Source of the DNA: Kiritimatiellales bacterium
GTDB lineage: Bacteria > Verrucomicrobiota > Kiritimatiellia > Kiritimatiellales > Pontiellaceae
DNA: 35,690 nucleotides
Assembly: GCA_030595785.1 (NCBI GenBank)
Contig: JAUVCG010000004.1
Span: forward strand, 1 to 35,690
Reading direction: 5' to 3'
Made by a program: the position numbers and the translations under genes. Shown in pieces: positions 16,247 to 24,880 of this stretch. Positions within the stretch are counted from its first letter, which is position 1; every line of letters starts with the position of its first letter. Below the pieces are notes generated by a model. That model ran no database searches. It was not told where the DNA came from and worked only from the letters and a program-made list of their open reading frames with translations.

Positions 16247-18685
16247 ATGATAAACTTGAAGAAAAATCCGTCATTTCAGAAGGATCGCCCACCGCAGGTG
16301 GTTCGTGCGGGGTTGTTCGCCTTGTTTCTCCTGCTGGCGACGTCCATCGCGAATACCGTCTGCGCCCAGACAAATCTTCCGTCCTTTAGCGAGGTCGAGG
16401 AGGTCGTGCGGCGGGCGAACGATTATTGGATAGCCAACCACGCGCTTGGAAATGCCGGATGGGCCAACAGCACCTACTACACCGGCAACCAAAGGGCCTT
16501 CCGGATAACGGGTGAAACGGCCTACCTCGACCGCGCCCTGGACTGGGCCAACGCCAACCAATGGCTGGCCGGACCGGAATCTGGCGGTTCCGCCGCCGCC
16601 GATTCACAACTGTGCGGCCAGACCTATGTGGATCTCTACCGCCTGGATCCGCAGCCGATCCGCATGGCCGACATCGATTCGGCAATCCAAGCCTTGGTGA
16701 ACAATCCCGCCGCCGACAACGACTGGTGGTGGATCGACGCCTTCTACATGGCGGGGCCAACCTTTGTTAAACTGGGGAACGAGGCCGACGACCCGGATTA
16801 TTTCGAGCAGATGCTGACCATGTACGACTACATGAAAACCACGCGGGGACTCTACGATGCAACCTCGGGGCTTTGGTGGCGCGACAGCCGGTTTATCGAT
16901 ACCGAGGTTTTCTGGGCTCGCGGCAACGGCTGGGTGCTTGGCGGCCTGACCCGCATCCTTGATGAACTTCCCGCCGACGCCCCGCAGCGGCCGGAAATGG
17001 TGGAGATGTTCCAGACCCTGTGCGCCGCACTCAAGCCGCTACAGGGAGCCGATGGAATGTGGCGCTCCGACCTGCTGAGCCCCGGCGACTATCCCAACCC
17101 GGAAACCAGCGGAACCGGGCTTTTCACCTACTCCATGGCCTGGGGGGTGCGCAACGGCCTCCTGGATCCGGGCGAATATACAAATACCATCGCCAAGGCC
17201 TGGCTCGGCCTGACCACCCTGGCGCTGAAGCCCAGCGGTTTGGTGGGATACGTCCAAGCTCGGGATTATCGGCCTAATCCCGCAGATGAAAACGAGACGC
17301 ACGACTTCGGCGTGGGCGCGTTCCTGCTGGCCTGCACGGAAATCGGCCTGCTCGCTGCGGATAGCCCTTCGGCGAGCGCGTGGGCCGGGCCGAACGAATC
17401 CGTGCTGGATTTGGATGGCAGCGGACAGGAGCTCGTCACACTGGATGCGACAGCCACCGAGGTCTACCGGGAAACGGTGAACAACTACACATGGTGGATC
17501 GACGGCAGTCCGATCGCCACGGGTATCACGGCCCAGGTATCGCTGCCGCTGGGAACAAACAGCATTGCCTTGAAGGTGTCGCACAGCGATGGACAAATCT
17601 ATACCAACTCGGTCGTAAAGACGGTGATTGCGATCATCCCGGACGCGGGGCCAGACCAGGTGGTCTGGGACAACGATGGAGACGACACCGCAAGCGTCAC
17701 GCTCGATGCCTCCGGCACGGTGGGGACGGTTTCATCGTTCGACTGGTGGATGGGCAGCATCTGGCTGGCCTCCGGCAGCAATACCCAGGTGGTGCTGCCG
17801 TTGGGCCGGCATGTGATCACCCTGAAGGTATTGGGCATCGGTGGGATGGAGTCCAGCGACGAAGTGGTAAAGCACGTAACCCCGGTGGTCATCGCCACCG
17901 CGAGCACGTATCAGGACGGCAATCCGCCGGAGCACACCGTGGACGACGATCTAGGCACCCGCTGGTCGGCAGATGGCGACGGGCAATGGATCAGCTTCGA
18001 CATGGGAAGCACCAACGCGGTGTCGGCCCTCCACTGCGCCTTCTATCTGGGCAACGCCCGCCAAACGTTTTTCACCGTGCAAACCAGCTTGGACGGCTCG
18101 GTTTGGGCAACCGTCGGTGACTACACCAGCAGCGGGACGACCCTCGATCGCGAACGGTTTTCCTTCCCCTCCCCAATGGACACCCGCCACGTCCGGATCA
18201 TCGGTCACGGCAACTCGTCGAGCAGCTGGAACAGCTACACGGAGGTCACCATCGAAGCCCAATCTTCCATGGAGGATGCCGATGCGGACACCCTCCCGGA
18301 CCGGTGGGAGATGACCCGGTTCGGAAACCTGTCCGGAAATGCCGGCACGCTCTCGGACACCGACCTGCTGCCCGATGGCGACGAGTACATCGCCGGCACC
18401 GACCCCAGCGATGAGCTGGATGTACCCGAATTATCAATGGATCTGGCGAATGAGGGCACGCTCGAACTGACTTTCGCAACCCGTGCCGCCCTCGGTCCGG
18501 GCTACACCGGGCTAGAACGCAAGTATGCCGTGGAGCAAACCACCAATCTGCTGTCCAACTCCTGGGTCAACGTGACCGGCTGGGGCGACACCCTCGGCGA
18601 CAATCTGCTGAAGACGGTGAAACTCGTTCCTACGAACCCCACCACCCTCTACCGTCTGAGCATCTGGCTCCAGCCCATGCCATAG
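16247..18685 (+). CDS. GH105/GH88 unsaturated uronyl hydrolase with PKD/Ig-like regions, F5/8-type-C (CBM32-like) domain and C-terminal 'TTNL..W..YRL' domain
   Basis: NDWWWIDAFYMAGPTFVKLG...LWWRDSRFIDTEVFWARGNGWVLGGLTRILDELP...GMWRSDLLSPGDYPNPETSGTGLFTYSMAWGVRNGLLD is classic GH105. F5/8-C: VIATASTYQDGNPPEHTVDDDLGTRWSADGDGQWISFDMGS...RHVRIIGHGNSSSSWNSYTEV. Confidence 0.92.
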   Translation: MINLKKNPSFQKDRPPQVVRAGLFALFLLLATSIANTVCAQTNLPSFSEVEEVVRRANDYWIANHALGNAGWANSTYYTGNQRAFRITGETAYLDRALDWANANQWLAGPESGGSAAADSQLCGQTYVDLYRLDPQPIRMADIDSAIQALVNNPAADNDWWWIDAFYMAGPTFVKLGNEADDPDYFEQMLTMYDYMKTTRGLYDATSGLWWRDSRFIDTEVFWARGNGWVLGGLTRILDELPADAPQRPEMVEMFQTLCAALKPLQGADGMWRSDLLSPGDYPNPETSGTGLFTYSMAWGVRNGLLDPGEYTNTIAKAWLGLTTLALKPSGLVGYVQARDYRPNPADENETHDFGVGAFLLACTEIGLLAADSPSASAWAGPNESVLDLDGSGQELVTLDATATEVYRETVNNYTWWIDGSPIATGITAQVSLPLGTNSIALKVSHSDGQIYTNSVVKTVIAIIPDAGPDQVVWDNDGDDTASVTLDASGTVGTVSSFDWWMGSIWLASGSNTQVVLPLGRHVITLKVLGIGGMESSDEVVKHVTPVVIATASTYQDGNPPEHTVDDDLGTRWSADGDGQWISFDMGSTNAVSALHCAFYLGNARQTFFTVQTSLDGSVWATVGDYTSSGTTLDRERFSFPSPMDTRHVRIIGHGNSSSSWNSYTEVTIEAQSSMEDADADTLPDRWEMTRFGNLSGNAGTLSDTDLLPDGDEYIAGTDPSDELDVPELSMDLANEGTLELTFATRAALGPGYTGLERKYAVEQTTNLLSNSWVNVTGWGDTLGDNLLKTVKLVPTNPTTLYRLSIWLQPMP

Positions 18686-18771
18686 TTGCTTTGGATCCAT
18701 AGGCGGATGGTTGTGGCTTTGGCGCGCTGAACCTATCTGAAGATGCTTTCACAAAGAGGTTCTTCGTAATT

Positions 18772-18838
18772 TTCACTAATCAACACTAATTTTATTGGAG
18801 AACCAAAGGTAGATTAGTGTGAATTAGTGTTTAGTGAA
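18772..18838. repeat. Imperfect inverted repeat (TTCACTAATCAACACTAAT ... ATTAGTGTTTAGTGAA)
   Basis: Arms 18772-18790 and 18823-18838; right arm lacks 3 nt. Confidence 0.6.
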
Positions 18839-19048
18839 GGGCTGCAAAAAGTCGCTGGAAGCGGGCTTGTCCCCCGGCAGCATTTCCATTTGGCTATTTC
18901 AGGAGGTGGAAAAAGTGTTTGGGGAAACCAAAACCGGGGAACGGCAGCGCGGGAAGTCCGCTGCATCCGGTTTTACTGCCCGGATGCAGGAGCAGTTTGC
19001 CGCCATCGACCAACCCATGAAAAAGGTTGCCTAGCAAGCGTTAGATTT

Positions 19049-19074
19049 ACCTTCACTTATTCACAAGTGAAGGT
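19049..19074 (+). promoter_or_regulatory. Perfect 10-bp inverted repeat ACCTTCACTT-attcac-AAGTGAAGGT upstream of AbiEi; probable autorepression operator
   Basis: Read directly; ends 11 bp before the AbiEi ATG. Confidence 0.65.
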
Positions 19075-19085
19075 ATGTTTACCGC

Positions 19086-19685
19086 ATGACAGAAGCAGAT
19101 AAAAAAGTGATAGCGACAATCGTAAAGCACGGGGGGCTGGCCAGAACCCGCGACATACTCGCAAACGGAGTACATTCCGACACGCTTTACAGAATGCGAG
19201 ATGAAGGCAGTATTCTGTGCATCACACGCGGACTGTACCAGCTGCCCGGTGCCCAGCTAGACGACCCCGATCTTGAGACGGTACTTAAAAAAGCGCCTCA
19301 CGGGGTTGTCTGCCTTATATCCGCCCTATCACTGCACAACATTACAACGGAGATTCCACACGTAGTCAGCATTGCCCTGCAACGTGGAGCCGAAAAGCCG
19401 CGTATCGACTATCCCCCGGTTCAGTTTTTCTGGATGTCGGGGAATGCCTACAGCGAAGGCGTGGAAACCCATACGAAAGGCACAGCCTCCATCCCGGTCT
19501 ATTGCGTGGAAAAAACGCTGGCCGATTGCTTCAAGTATCGCAACAAGATCGGAATGGATGTTGCGCTTGAAGCCCTCAAGCTCTACCGGGAACGCTACCG
19601 CTTCAACGGAAACAAGCTTTCGCACTATGCGCGGGTCTGCCGGGTTTTCAACATCATGCGTCCCTATCTGGAGGCTTCGCTATGA
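19086..19685 (+). CDS. AbiEi-type antitoxin/transcriptional regulator (type IV TA)
   Basis: N-terminal wHTH (ATIVKHGGLARTRDILANGVHSDTLYRMRDEGSILCITRGLYQLP), C-terminal VYCVEKTLADCFKYRNKIGMDVALEALKLY; precedes AbiEii. Confidence 0.9.
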   Translation: MTEADKKVIATIVKHGGLARTRDILANGVHSDTLYRMRDEGSILCITRGLYQLPGAQLDDPDLETVLKKAPHGVVCLISALSLHNITTEIPHVVSIALQRGAEKPRIDYPPVQFFWMSGNAYSEGVETHTKGTASIPVYCVEKTLADCFKYRNKIGMDVALEALKLYRERYRFNGNKLSHYARVCRVFNIMRPYLEASL

Positions 19686-20593
19686 GTACCACTCCCCGAA
19701 ACATGGCCGCATCGGTCAAGGCACGGCTGCAAAATACAGCCCGCGAATCAGGCAAGGCTTTTGCGGAACTGCTCCAGCTCTATGTCATGGAACGATTCCT
19801 CTATCGCCTGTCTCAATCTGACTATGCCGACAAGTTCGTGCTCAAAGGCGCGCTGTTATTTGCTGCGTGGGAATCCGACTACCAACGGCGCACCACACTT
19901 GATATTGACCTGCTCGGATTCACCGACAACTCGCTGGAAGCTTTGGAAACGATTATCGGGGAGCTATGCGCAATTAACGTAGAGGATGATGGAATCCAGT
20001 TTGATCCCGAAAGCATACGACTCCAGCGGATCACGGAGGATGCCGACTATGAAGGGGTTCGTATCAAGTTTTTCGCCCGGCTCGAAAATAGCCGAGTACC
20101 CATGCAAATAGATATTGGATTCGGAGATGCTCTTGTCCCCGATGCCGTATCCGCATCCCTGCCATCCATCCTTGATTTCCCCGCCCCGAATCTTCGTTGC
20201 TATCACCATCTCACCGTCGTTTCCGAAAAATTCGAGGCCATGATAAAGCTTGGAAACCTCAATAGCCGGATGAAGGATTTCTACGATATATGGAATATTA
20301 TCCAGCACGAGGAAATAGACGGGAAACAACTGCAAGCCGCTTGCACCGCGACTTTCCAACATCGGGAAACACCATTGAACCTTGATGCCGACTTTTTCAG
20401 CAACGCGTTTTCCGAATCCCCGGAAAAGGAAATGCAATGGACGGCTTTTCTGCGGAAACAGAAACTAATGGAAACCGCTCCTTCCCGTTTCCAAGACGTT
20501 GTTTCCCAATTGCAGGCGTTCTTTCTACCGCTTGTCGAATCCCAGCTTGCGGAACAGGAACTTTCCATGCACTGGAAACAGGGATGGAAATAG
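19682..20593 (+). CDS. AbiEii-type nucleotidyltransferase toxin
   Basis: FVLKGALLFAAWESDYQRRTTLDIDLLGF NTase motif, EKFEAMIKLGNLNSRMKDFYDIW; ATGA overlap with AbiEi. Confidence 0.9.
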   Translation: MSTTPRNMAASVKARLQNTARESGKAFAELLQLYVMERFLYRLSQSDYADKFVLKGALLFAAWESDYQRRTTLDIDLLGFTDNSLEALETIIGELCAINVEDDGIQFDPESIRLQRITEDADYEGVRIKFFARLENSRVPMQIDIGFGDALVPDAVSASLPSILDFPAPNLRCYHHLTVVSEKFEAMIKLGNLNSRMKDFYDIWNIIQHEEIDGKQLQAACTATFQHRETPLNLDADFFSNAFSESPEKEMQWTAFLRKQKLMETAPSRFQDVVSQLQAFFLPLVESQLAEQELSMHWKQGWK

Positions 20594-20729
20594 TTACCCG
20601 ATAAGTTGCAGGGAAAGGAAAGGCGCGGAAACAAGTCGGAAATCGTGTTTTCCAACACTTTCCACTTTCTGACGGGGCGGGTTTGGGCTGCTTGGGACAA
20701 TGGGAAAAAGAAATACACTTTCCGGACGG

Positions 20730-20885
20730 AAAGGGAAACTCACCAGAAATATCAAGCTCATCACCGATTCGTAATAGTGCAGCAAGCACGTTCGTTTTAA
20801 TTGTAGTCGATTCTCCTCGATGGTCTTTGTCTTTTATCTCAGCAAGGGTTTCTTTTGTAACCTTAGCCCATTGCTTCAAGATCAC
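20730..20885 (-). pseudogene. Remnant of an HD-domain/ATP-binding-type protein (internal fragment)
   Basis: Minus-strand MILKQWAKVTKETLAEIKDKDHRGESTTIKTNVLAALLRIGDELDISGEF resembles the 'aAlLRiaDeLDi' segment of HD-type proteins; no coherent continuation on either side. Confidence 0.4.
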
Positions 20886-20986
20886 ATCTGTCTAAGATGC
20901 TTATACGGATGCAAATCTTCTGCCGAAAGTGGCCTCGATCCACAGCCTCCCGAATCTGGGTTATGTCCCACGTGCTGCCCCCACAA

Positions 20987-21026
20987 ATGGGACAAAATGG
21001 GACAAAGCCAGTCCCGCCTTGTCCCA
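20987..21026. repeat. Direct/inverted TGGGACA repeats next to tRNA-Leu
   Basis: ATGGGACAAA x2 tandem (20987-21006) and inverted TTGTCCCA at 21019-21026; another TGTCCCA at 20964-20970. Confidence 0.6.
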
Positions 21027-21110
21027 AACTCAAGAGGGCGCGACCCCACTTTCGAGTAATAATAAGGGGGTAATGGGGATCTTCAGTCCTAATATGACCC
21101 AAGGAGGGAA

Positions 21111-21195
21111 TGGTGCCGGAGGTGGGACTCGAACCCACACAGATTTCTCCGCGGGATTTTGAATCCCGTGCGTCTACCGATTTCGCCACTCCGGC
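21111..21195 (-). tRNA. tRNA-Leu (anticodon CAA), 3' CCA encoded
   Basis: Minus strand GCCGGAGTGGCGAAATCGGTAGACGCACGGGATTCAAAATCCCGCGGAGAAATCTGTGTGGGTTCGAGTCCCACCTCCGGCACCA; acceptor, anticodon, long variable arm and T arm all fold. Confidence 0.95.
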
Positions 21196-21420
21196 ATGGG
21201 GTGTGAAAGACGAGGAAGATACCAAACCTTCCCTGTTTGGCAACTGCTTTTCCGAATCAGATTAACGGGAAGAAGCATCAACCACGGAGGATAAGGAGCG
21301 CGCGGAAACTGATCAATGGCTATATTATTTCACCACAACCGGCCTTCGCTAAAAGCTACGGTGGTCGAGGGGGACACGGCGGTTTCTGCGTCTTCGTGTG
21401 AGAATCCAACACAGGCGTAT

Positions 21421-22065
21421 TCAGCCGGCGGCGGGGAAGATGTCGAGTAGCTGGGCTGGATCGTTGACGAGGTAGTCGGGGTTTGCACAGGCCAGGGTTT
21501 CGGCGGTGTTGAGGCCCCATGAGACGGCGACGGTCCGGGCTCCGACATGGCGGGCGCTTTCGATGTCGATGGTGGTGTCGCCGACATAATAGAGATTTTT
21601 GGGGTCGAGCCCCCTGTTGCGGATATATTTTTCCACGCGGCGCTTCTTGCTCAATACGGCATGCGTGGCTTCCACCTCATCGAACCAGTCGATGCTGTGG
21701 CGCGCCAAAAACCTCAACACGTTTTTCCTGCGGTTGGAGGTGAGGATATCCATGATGTAGCGACCGCTTTCATGGATCTGGGTCAAAACCTCTGCCAGCC
21801 CCGCCGGCGGATGGATTTCGTCCATGTCGTGATGCATCAGGCGGCGGGCATGGATGGCAATCAGCGGCACCTTCCATCGGGAAATCCCGACATGGTCCAT
21901 AAACTCGTGTATGCTGAGGTGCCGGACCGCCTCGATCTCCTCCTCCGGCAGGTGGCGATAGCCGTAGGTACCGGAAAGCCGGTTGAAGATGGTGTGGATA
22001 AGCATCATGGTATCCGCCAGCGTGCCGTCGAAATCGAATAGAATGGTCGTTGTCTTCTCACTCAT
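21421..22065 (-). CDS. HAD-superfamily hydrolase (phosphoglycolate phosphatase-like)
   Basis: ILFDFDGTLADTMMLI..., DILTSNRRKNVLRF, YYVGDTTIDIESARHVGARTVAVSWGLN. Confidence 0.92.
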   Translation of the reverse strand: MSEKTTTILFDFDGTLADTMMLIHTIFNRLSGTYGYRHLPEEEIEAVRHLSIHEFMDHVGISRWKVPLIAIHARRLMHHDMDEIHPPAGLAEVLTQIHESGRYIMDILTSNRRKNVLRFLARHSIDWFDEVEATHAVLSKKRRVEKYIRNRGLDPKNLYYVGDTTIDIESARHVGARTVAVSWGLNTAETLACANPDYLVNDPAQLLDIFPAAG

Positions 22066-22163
22066 GGAACAGGTGACTGTACGACCTGAAGGATGGGCAA
22101 ACCAGCAGAAACGGGCCGGATTTTATTCGCCTTCAATGTGGTTTTACTGTTCAATCCCCGCCT

Positions 22164-24560
22164 ATGAGAAACATTGTATATATAACCGCTTTTGCCTCAC
22201 TTCTGCTTGGTGCACTCCCCTGTCATGCCCTCGATTTTACCGATCAGGGCGAATATCTGGGATCGTCCGACTGCCTGGCCTGCCATGAGCGCTTCTACGA
22301 ACTGTGGAGTAACTCGCACCACGGCAAGGCGATGGAGGCGTTCAGTGTATCGCTTGCTAAAACCCTCGAACCGATGAAGGAACCTCTCCAAATCGGCGAT
22401 GAAAAGTTTTTTGTCGAATTCGACGAAGGCGGCGGCATTCTCAAAGGGATCTCGGCATGCGGCGAGGAGAAAACATGGCGTCTGCGCCTCTCATTCGGCG
22501 GGCGCAACGTGCGCTATTTTCTGATTCCCATGGACAAGGGGAAACTGCAGGTGGCCCCCCTTGCCTACTATGTCCATCAGCGCGAATGGTACGACGCCAC
22601 TGGCAGCATGGTCCGCGACTTTCAGGACGAAGGCCCGCAGGACGAGGCATTGCACTGGACCGACAGGCAATTGACCTTCAACACCTCCTGCCACGACTGC
22701 CACGTCAGCCAGCTCGAAAAAAACTATAACCCCGAAGACGACAGCTACACGACTACCTGGAAAGAGGCTGGCATCAATTGCGAAACCTGCCATGGTCCCG
22801 CCGAGGCACACGTTAAGGCCGCTGAGGAGGCCTTAGCCAAGGGGGAGGAGCTGAAATCGGATGATTTGAAACTGCTCCGCTTCCATGAGGACCTCGACAT
22901 GGCGCAGCGCGACGCCACCTGCGGGCCCTGCCACGCAAAGGGCGTGATGCTCACGAGTGACTTCACCCCCGGCGAACTCTTTTTCAACCACTATGACCTT
23001 ACCTCATACGAAGACCGTGATTTCTGGCCCGACGGCCGTGACCTCGGCGAAAACTATACCCAGACCGGATGGATGGCCAATCCCTGCGCCAACTCCGGCC
23101 AGCTTGAGTGCATCCACTGCCACACATCGAGCGGCCGCTTCCGTTTCGCCGATGAGCCCAACAAGGCCTGCCTGCCCTGCCACCAGAAACGCGTAGACAA
23201 TATCCTTACGCACTCGCACCATGCCGCAAGCAACAATGTTGCCTGCATTGACTGCCACATGCCCACCACCGCCCAGGCCTTTATGTCACGGTCGGACCAC
23301 ACCTTCCGCCCACCCTCCCCGTCCGCCACACTCGAGTTTGGATCGCCCAACGCGTGTAACCTCTGCCATCACGACAAAGATGCCATCATGGGCGACTACA
23401 AAGGCCACCAGAAAGAGAACGTGGAATGGGCGGACAAACATGTGAAGGAATGGTTCGGCAAGGATTCCGGCATCACCATCATCGAACAGGGACGTATCGT
23501 GAAGGCCTGCCGCCAGAACGACTGGGACAAGCTACCCGAAATCCTGGCCTACCTCGACGATCCGAATTGCGATCCCGCTGCCGCCGTCGCCATCCTCCGC
23601 CTGCTTATCAACTGCCCCTACCCCGAAAAATGGCCCGCTATTCGCAAACAACTTGAAAACAAACATGAGTGGGTGCGGGCAACAGCGGCTTCCTCCCTTC
23701 AGTATGACAACACTCCGGAAGCCACCAAAGCGTTACTCAAAGCCGCTGCGGACAAATTCCGCACCGTGCGCATCCGAGCGGCCGGATCCCTGCTCACACG
23801 CAATCTGACCGGTTACTCCGAAGAGGAGCAAAAGGCGTACGAACAAGCCCATGCAGAATACTGGAACTCGCTCATCATCGGGCCTGACCGTTGGTCGACT
23901 CACTACAATCAGGGCGTCTATTACGACCGCATCGGCGAAGCGGAGAAGTCGCTGGCGGCGTACGAGAAGTCGCTAACGCTGCGCGACGATGTGATTCAGC
24001 CCATGATCAATGCCTCGATGGTGTATGCACGCTCCGGCGATAGCACCAACGCCTATGCGTTGCTGCAGAAGGCGTTCAAGATCGAACCCGAAAACCCGAT
24101 GGTTAATTTCAATCTGGCCTTGATGGAGGCCGAGTTCAAGAACCTGGAGGCCGCCGAAAAGCACCTCCGCACCACTCTCGAATTTGATCCTCAGATGGCA
24201 CAAGCCGCCTACAACCTGGGTGTGCTGCTCCTCCAGAAAGACAACAACGAGGGTTTCCAGTGGTTGCACACCGCGGCAAGGCTTGTTCCTGAAAACTGGA
24301 ACTACCTCTCGGCATACATCTATTTTCTCAGTCAGGCCAACCGGACGGCAGAGATTGAAGCCGCACTCAAGGAAGCCGTTGCGAGCGGGCGTGCCGCACC
24401 CGAGGCCTACTTCGCCCTCATCGCCAACTACCAGCGCGAAAGCCGCATTGCCGAGGCCATCGAAATCTGCAAAAAAGCCAAGCTCAACAAAAACCTGCCC
24501 ATGGACGCCAAGCGCCATGCCGCCCAAATGGAGCAACGTTTGCGCGACGGAGGTATGTAA
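22164..24560 (+). CDS. Octaheme c-type cytochrome with HEAT-like and TPR repeats
   Basis: Signal peptide; eight CxxCH motifs (CLACH, CHDCH, CETCH, CGPCH, CIHCH, CLPCH, CIDCH, CNLCH) followed by TPR repeats (YYDRIGEAEKSLAAYEKSLTL... etc.). Confidence 0.93.
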   Translation: MRNIVYITAFASLLLGALPCHALDFTDQGEYLGSSDCLACHERFYELWSNSHHGKAMEAFSVSLAKTLEPMKEPLQIGDEKFFVEFDEGGGILKGISACGEEKTWRLRLSFGGRNVRYFLIPMDKGKLQVAPLAYYVHQREWYDATGSMVRDFQDEGPQDEALHWTDRQLTFNTSCHDCHVSQLEKNYNPEDDSYTTTWKEAGINCETCHGPAEAHVKAAEEALAKGEELKSDDLKLLRFHEDLDMAQRDATCGPCHAKGVMLTSDFTPGELFFNHYDLTSYEDRDFWPDGRDLGENYTQTGWMANPCANSGQLECIHCHTSSGRFRFADEPNKACLPCHQKRVDNILTHSHHAASNNVACIDCHMPTTAQAFMSRSDHTFRPPSPSATLEFGSPNACNLCHHDKDAIMGDYKGHQKENVEWADKHVKEWFGKDSGITIIEQGRIVKACRQNDWDKLPEILAYLDDPNCDPAAAVAILRLLINCPYPEKWPAIRKQLENKHEWVRATAASSLQYDNTPEATKALLKAAADKFRTVRIRAAGSLLTRNLTGYSEEEQKAYEQAHAEYWNSLIIGPDRWSTHYNQGVYYDRIGEAEKSLAAYEKSLTLRDDVIQPMINASMVYARSGDSTNAYALLQKAFKIEPENPMVNFNLALMEAEFKNLEAAEKHLRTTLEFDPQMAQAAYNLGVLLLQKDNNEGFQWLHTAARLVPENWNYLSAYIYFLSQANRTAEIEAALKEAVASGRAAPEAYFALIANYQRESRIAEAIEICKKAKLNKNLPMDAKRHAAQMEQRLRDGGM

Positions 24561-24567
24561 AAAGTTC

Positions 24568-24587
24568 GTAGCTCCGCCTTCAGGCGG
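24568..24587 (+). repeat. GTAG-headed hairpin GTAG-CT-CCGCC-TTCA-GGCGG
   Basis: 5-bp perfect stem with GTAG foot, analogous to the other REP-like units. Confidence 0.45.
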
Positions 24588-24624
24588 TTCTTATACCAAC
24601 CTCAGAAACAGCCCGGTAGAAATT

Positions 24625-24689
24625 CCTCGCAGAGGCGCTGAGCACGCAGAAATAAGATCCGGATCTTCGATCTCTGTTGCTCTGCGAGG
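24625..24689. repeat. Nested palindrome: CCTCGCAGAG ... AAGATCCGGATCTT ... CTCTGCGAGG
   Basis: 10-bp perfect outer inverted repeat and a 14-bp perfect inner palindrome at 24654-24667. Confidence 0.7.
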
Positions 24690-24880
24690 AAAAACCCTGC
24701 GGATATTCCGAATAGTTTTTGTTGATGGTACTATCCCACTCATTTTATTGCATGCCGCCTTGATGTCTAATGCATGAAAAATCCAGCGGAGCTGGTGGGG
24801 GGACTAATAGGCGGAACGACAAACCTTGTAAATAGTCTTTAATCCCTCGCCCGCCTTCTTATAATCCGCCGGTACTAATT

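Noticed and set aside
18827-19102. Small ORFs 18827..19102 and 18834..19034
   Set aside because: Possibly a gene remnant (MKGCKKSLEAGLSPGSISIWLFQEVEKVFGETK...), but I could not match it to any family.
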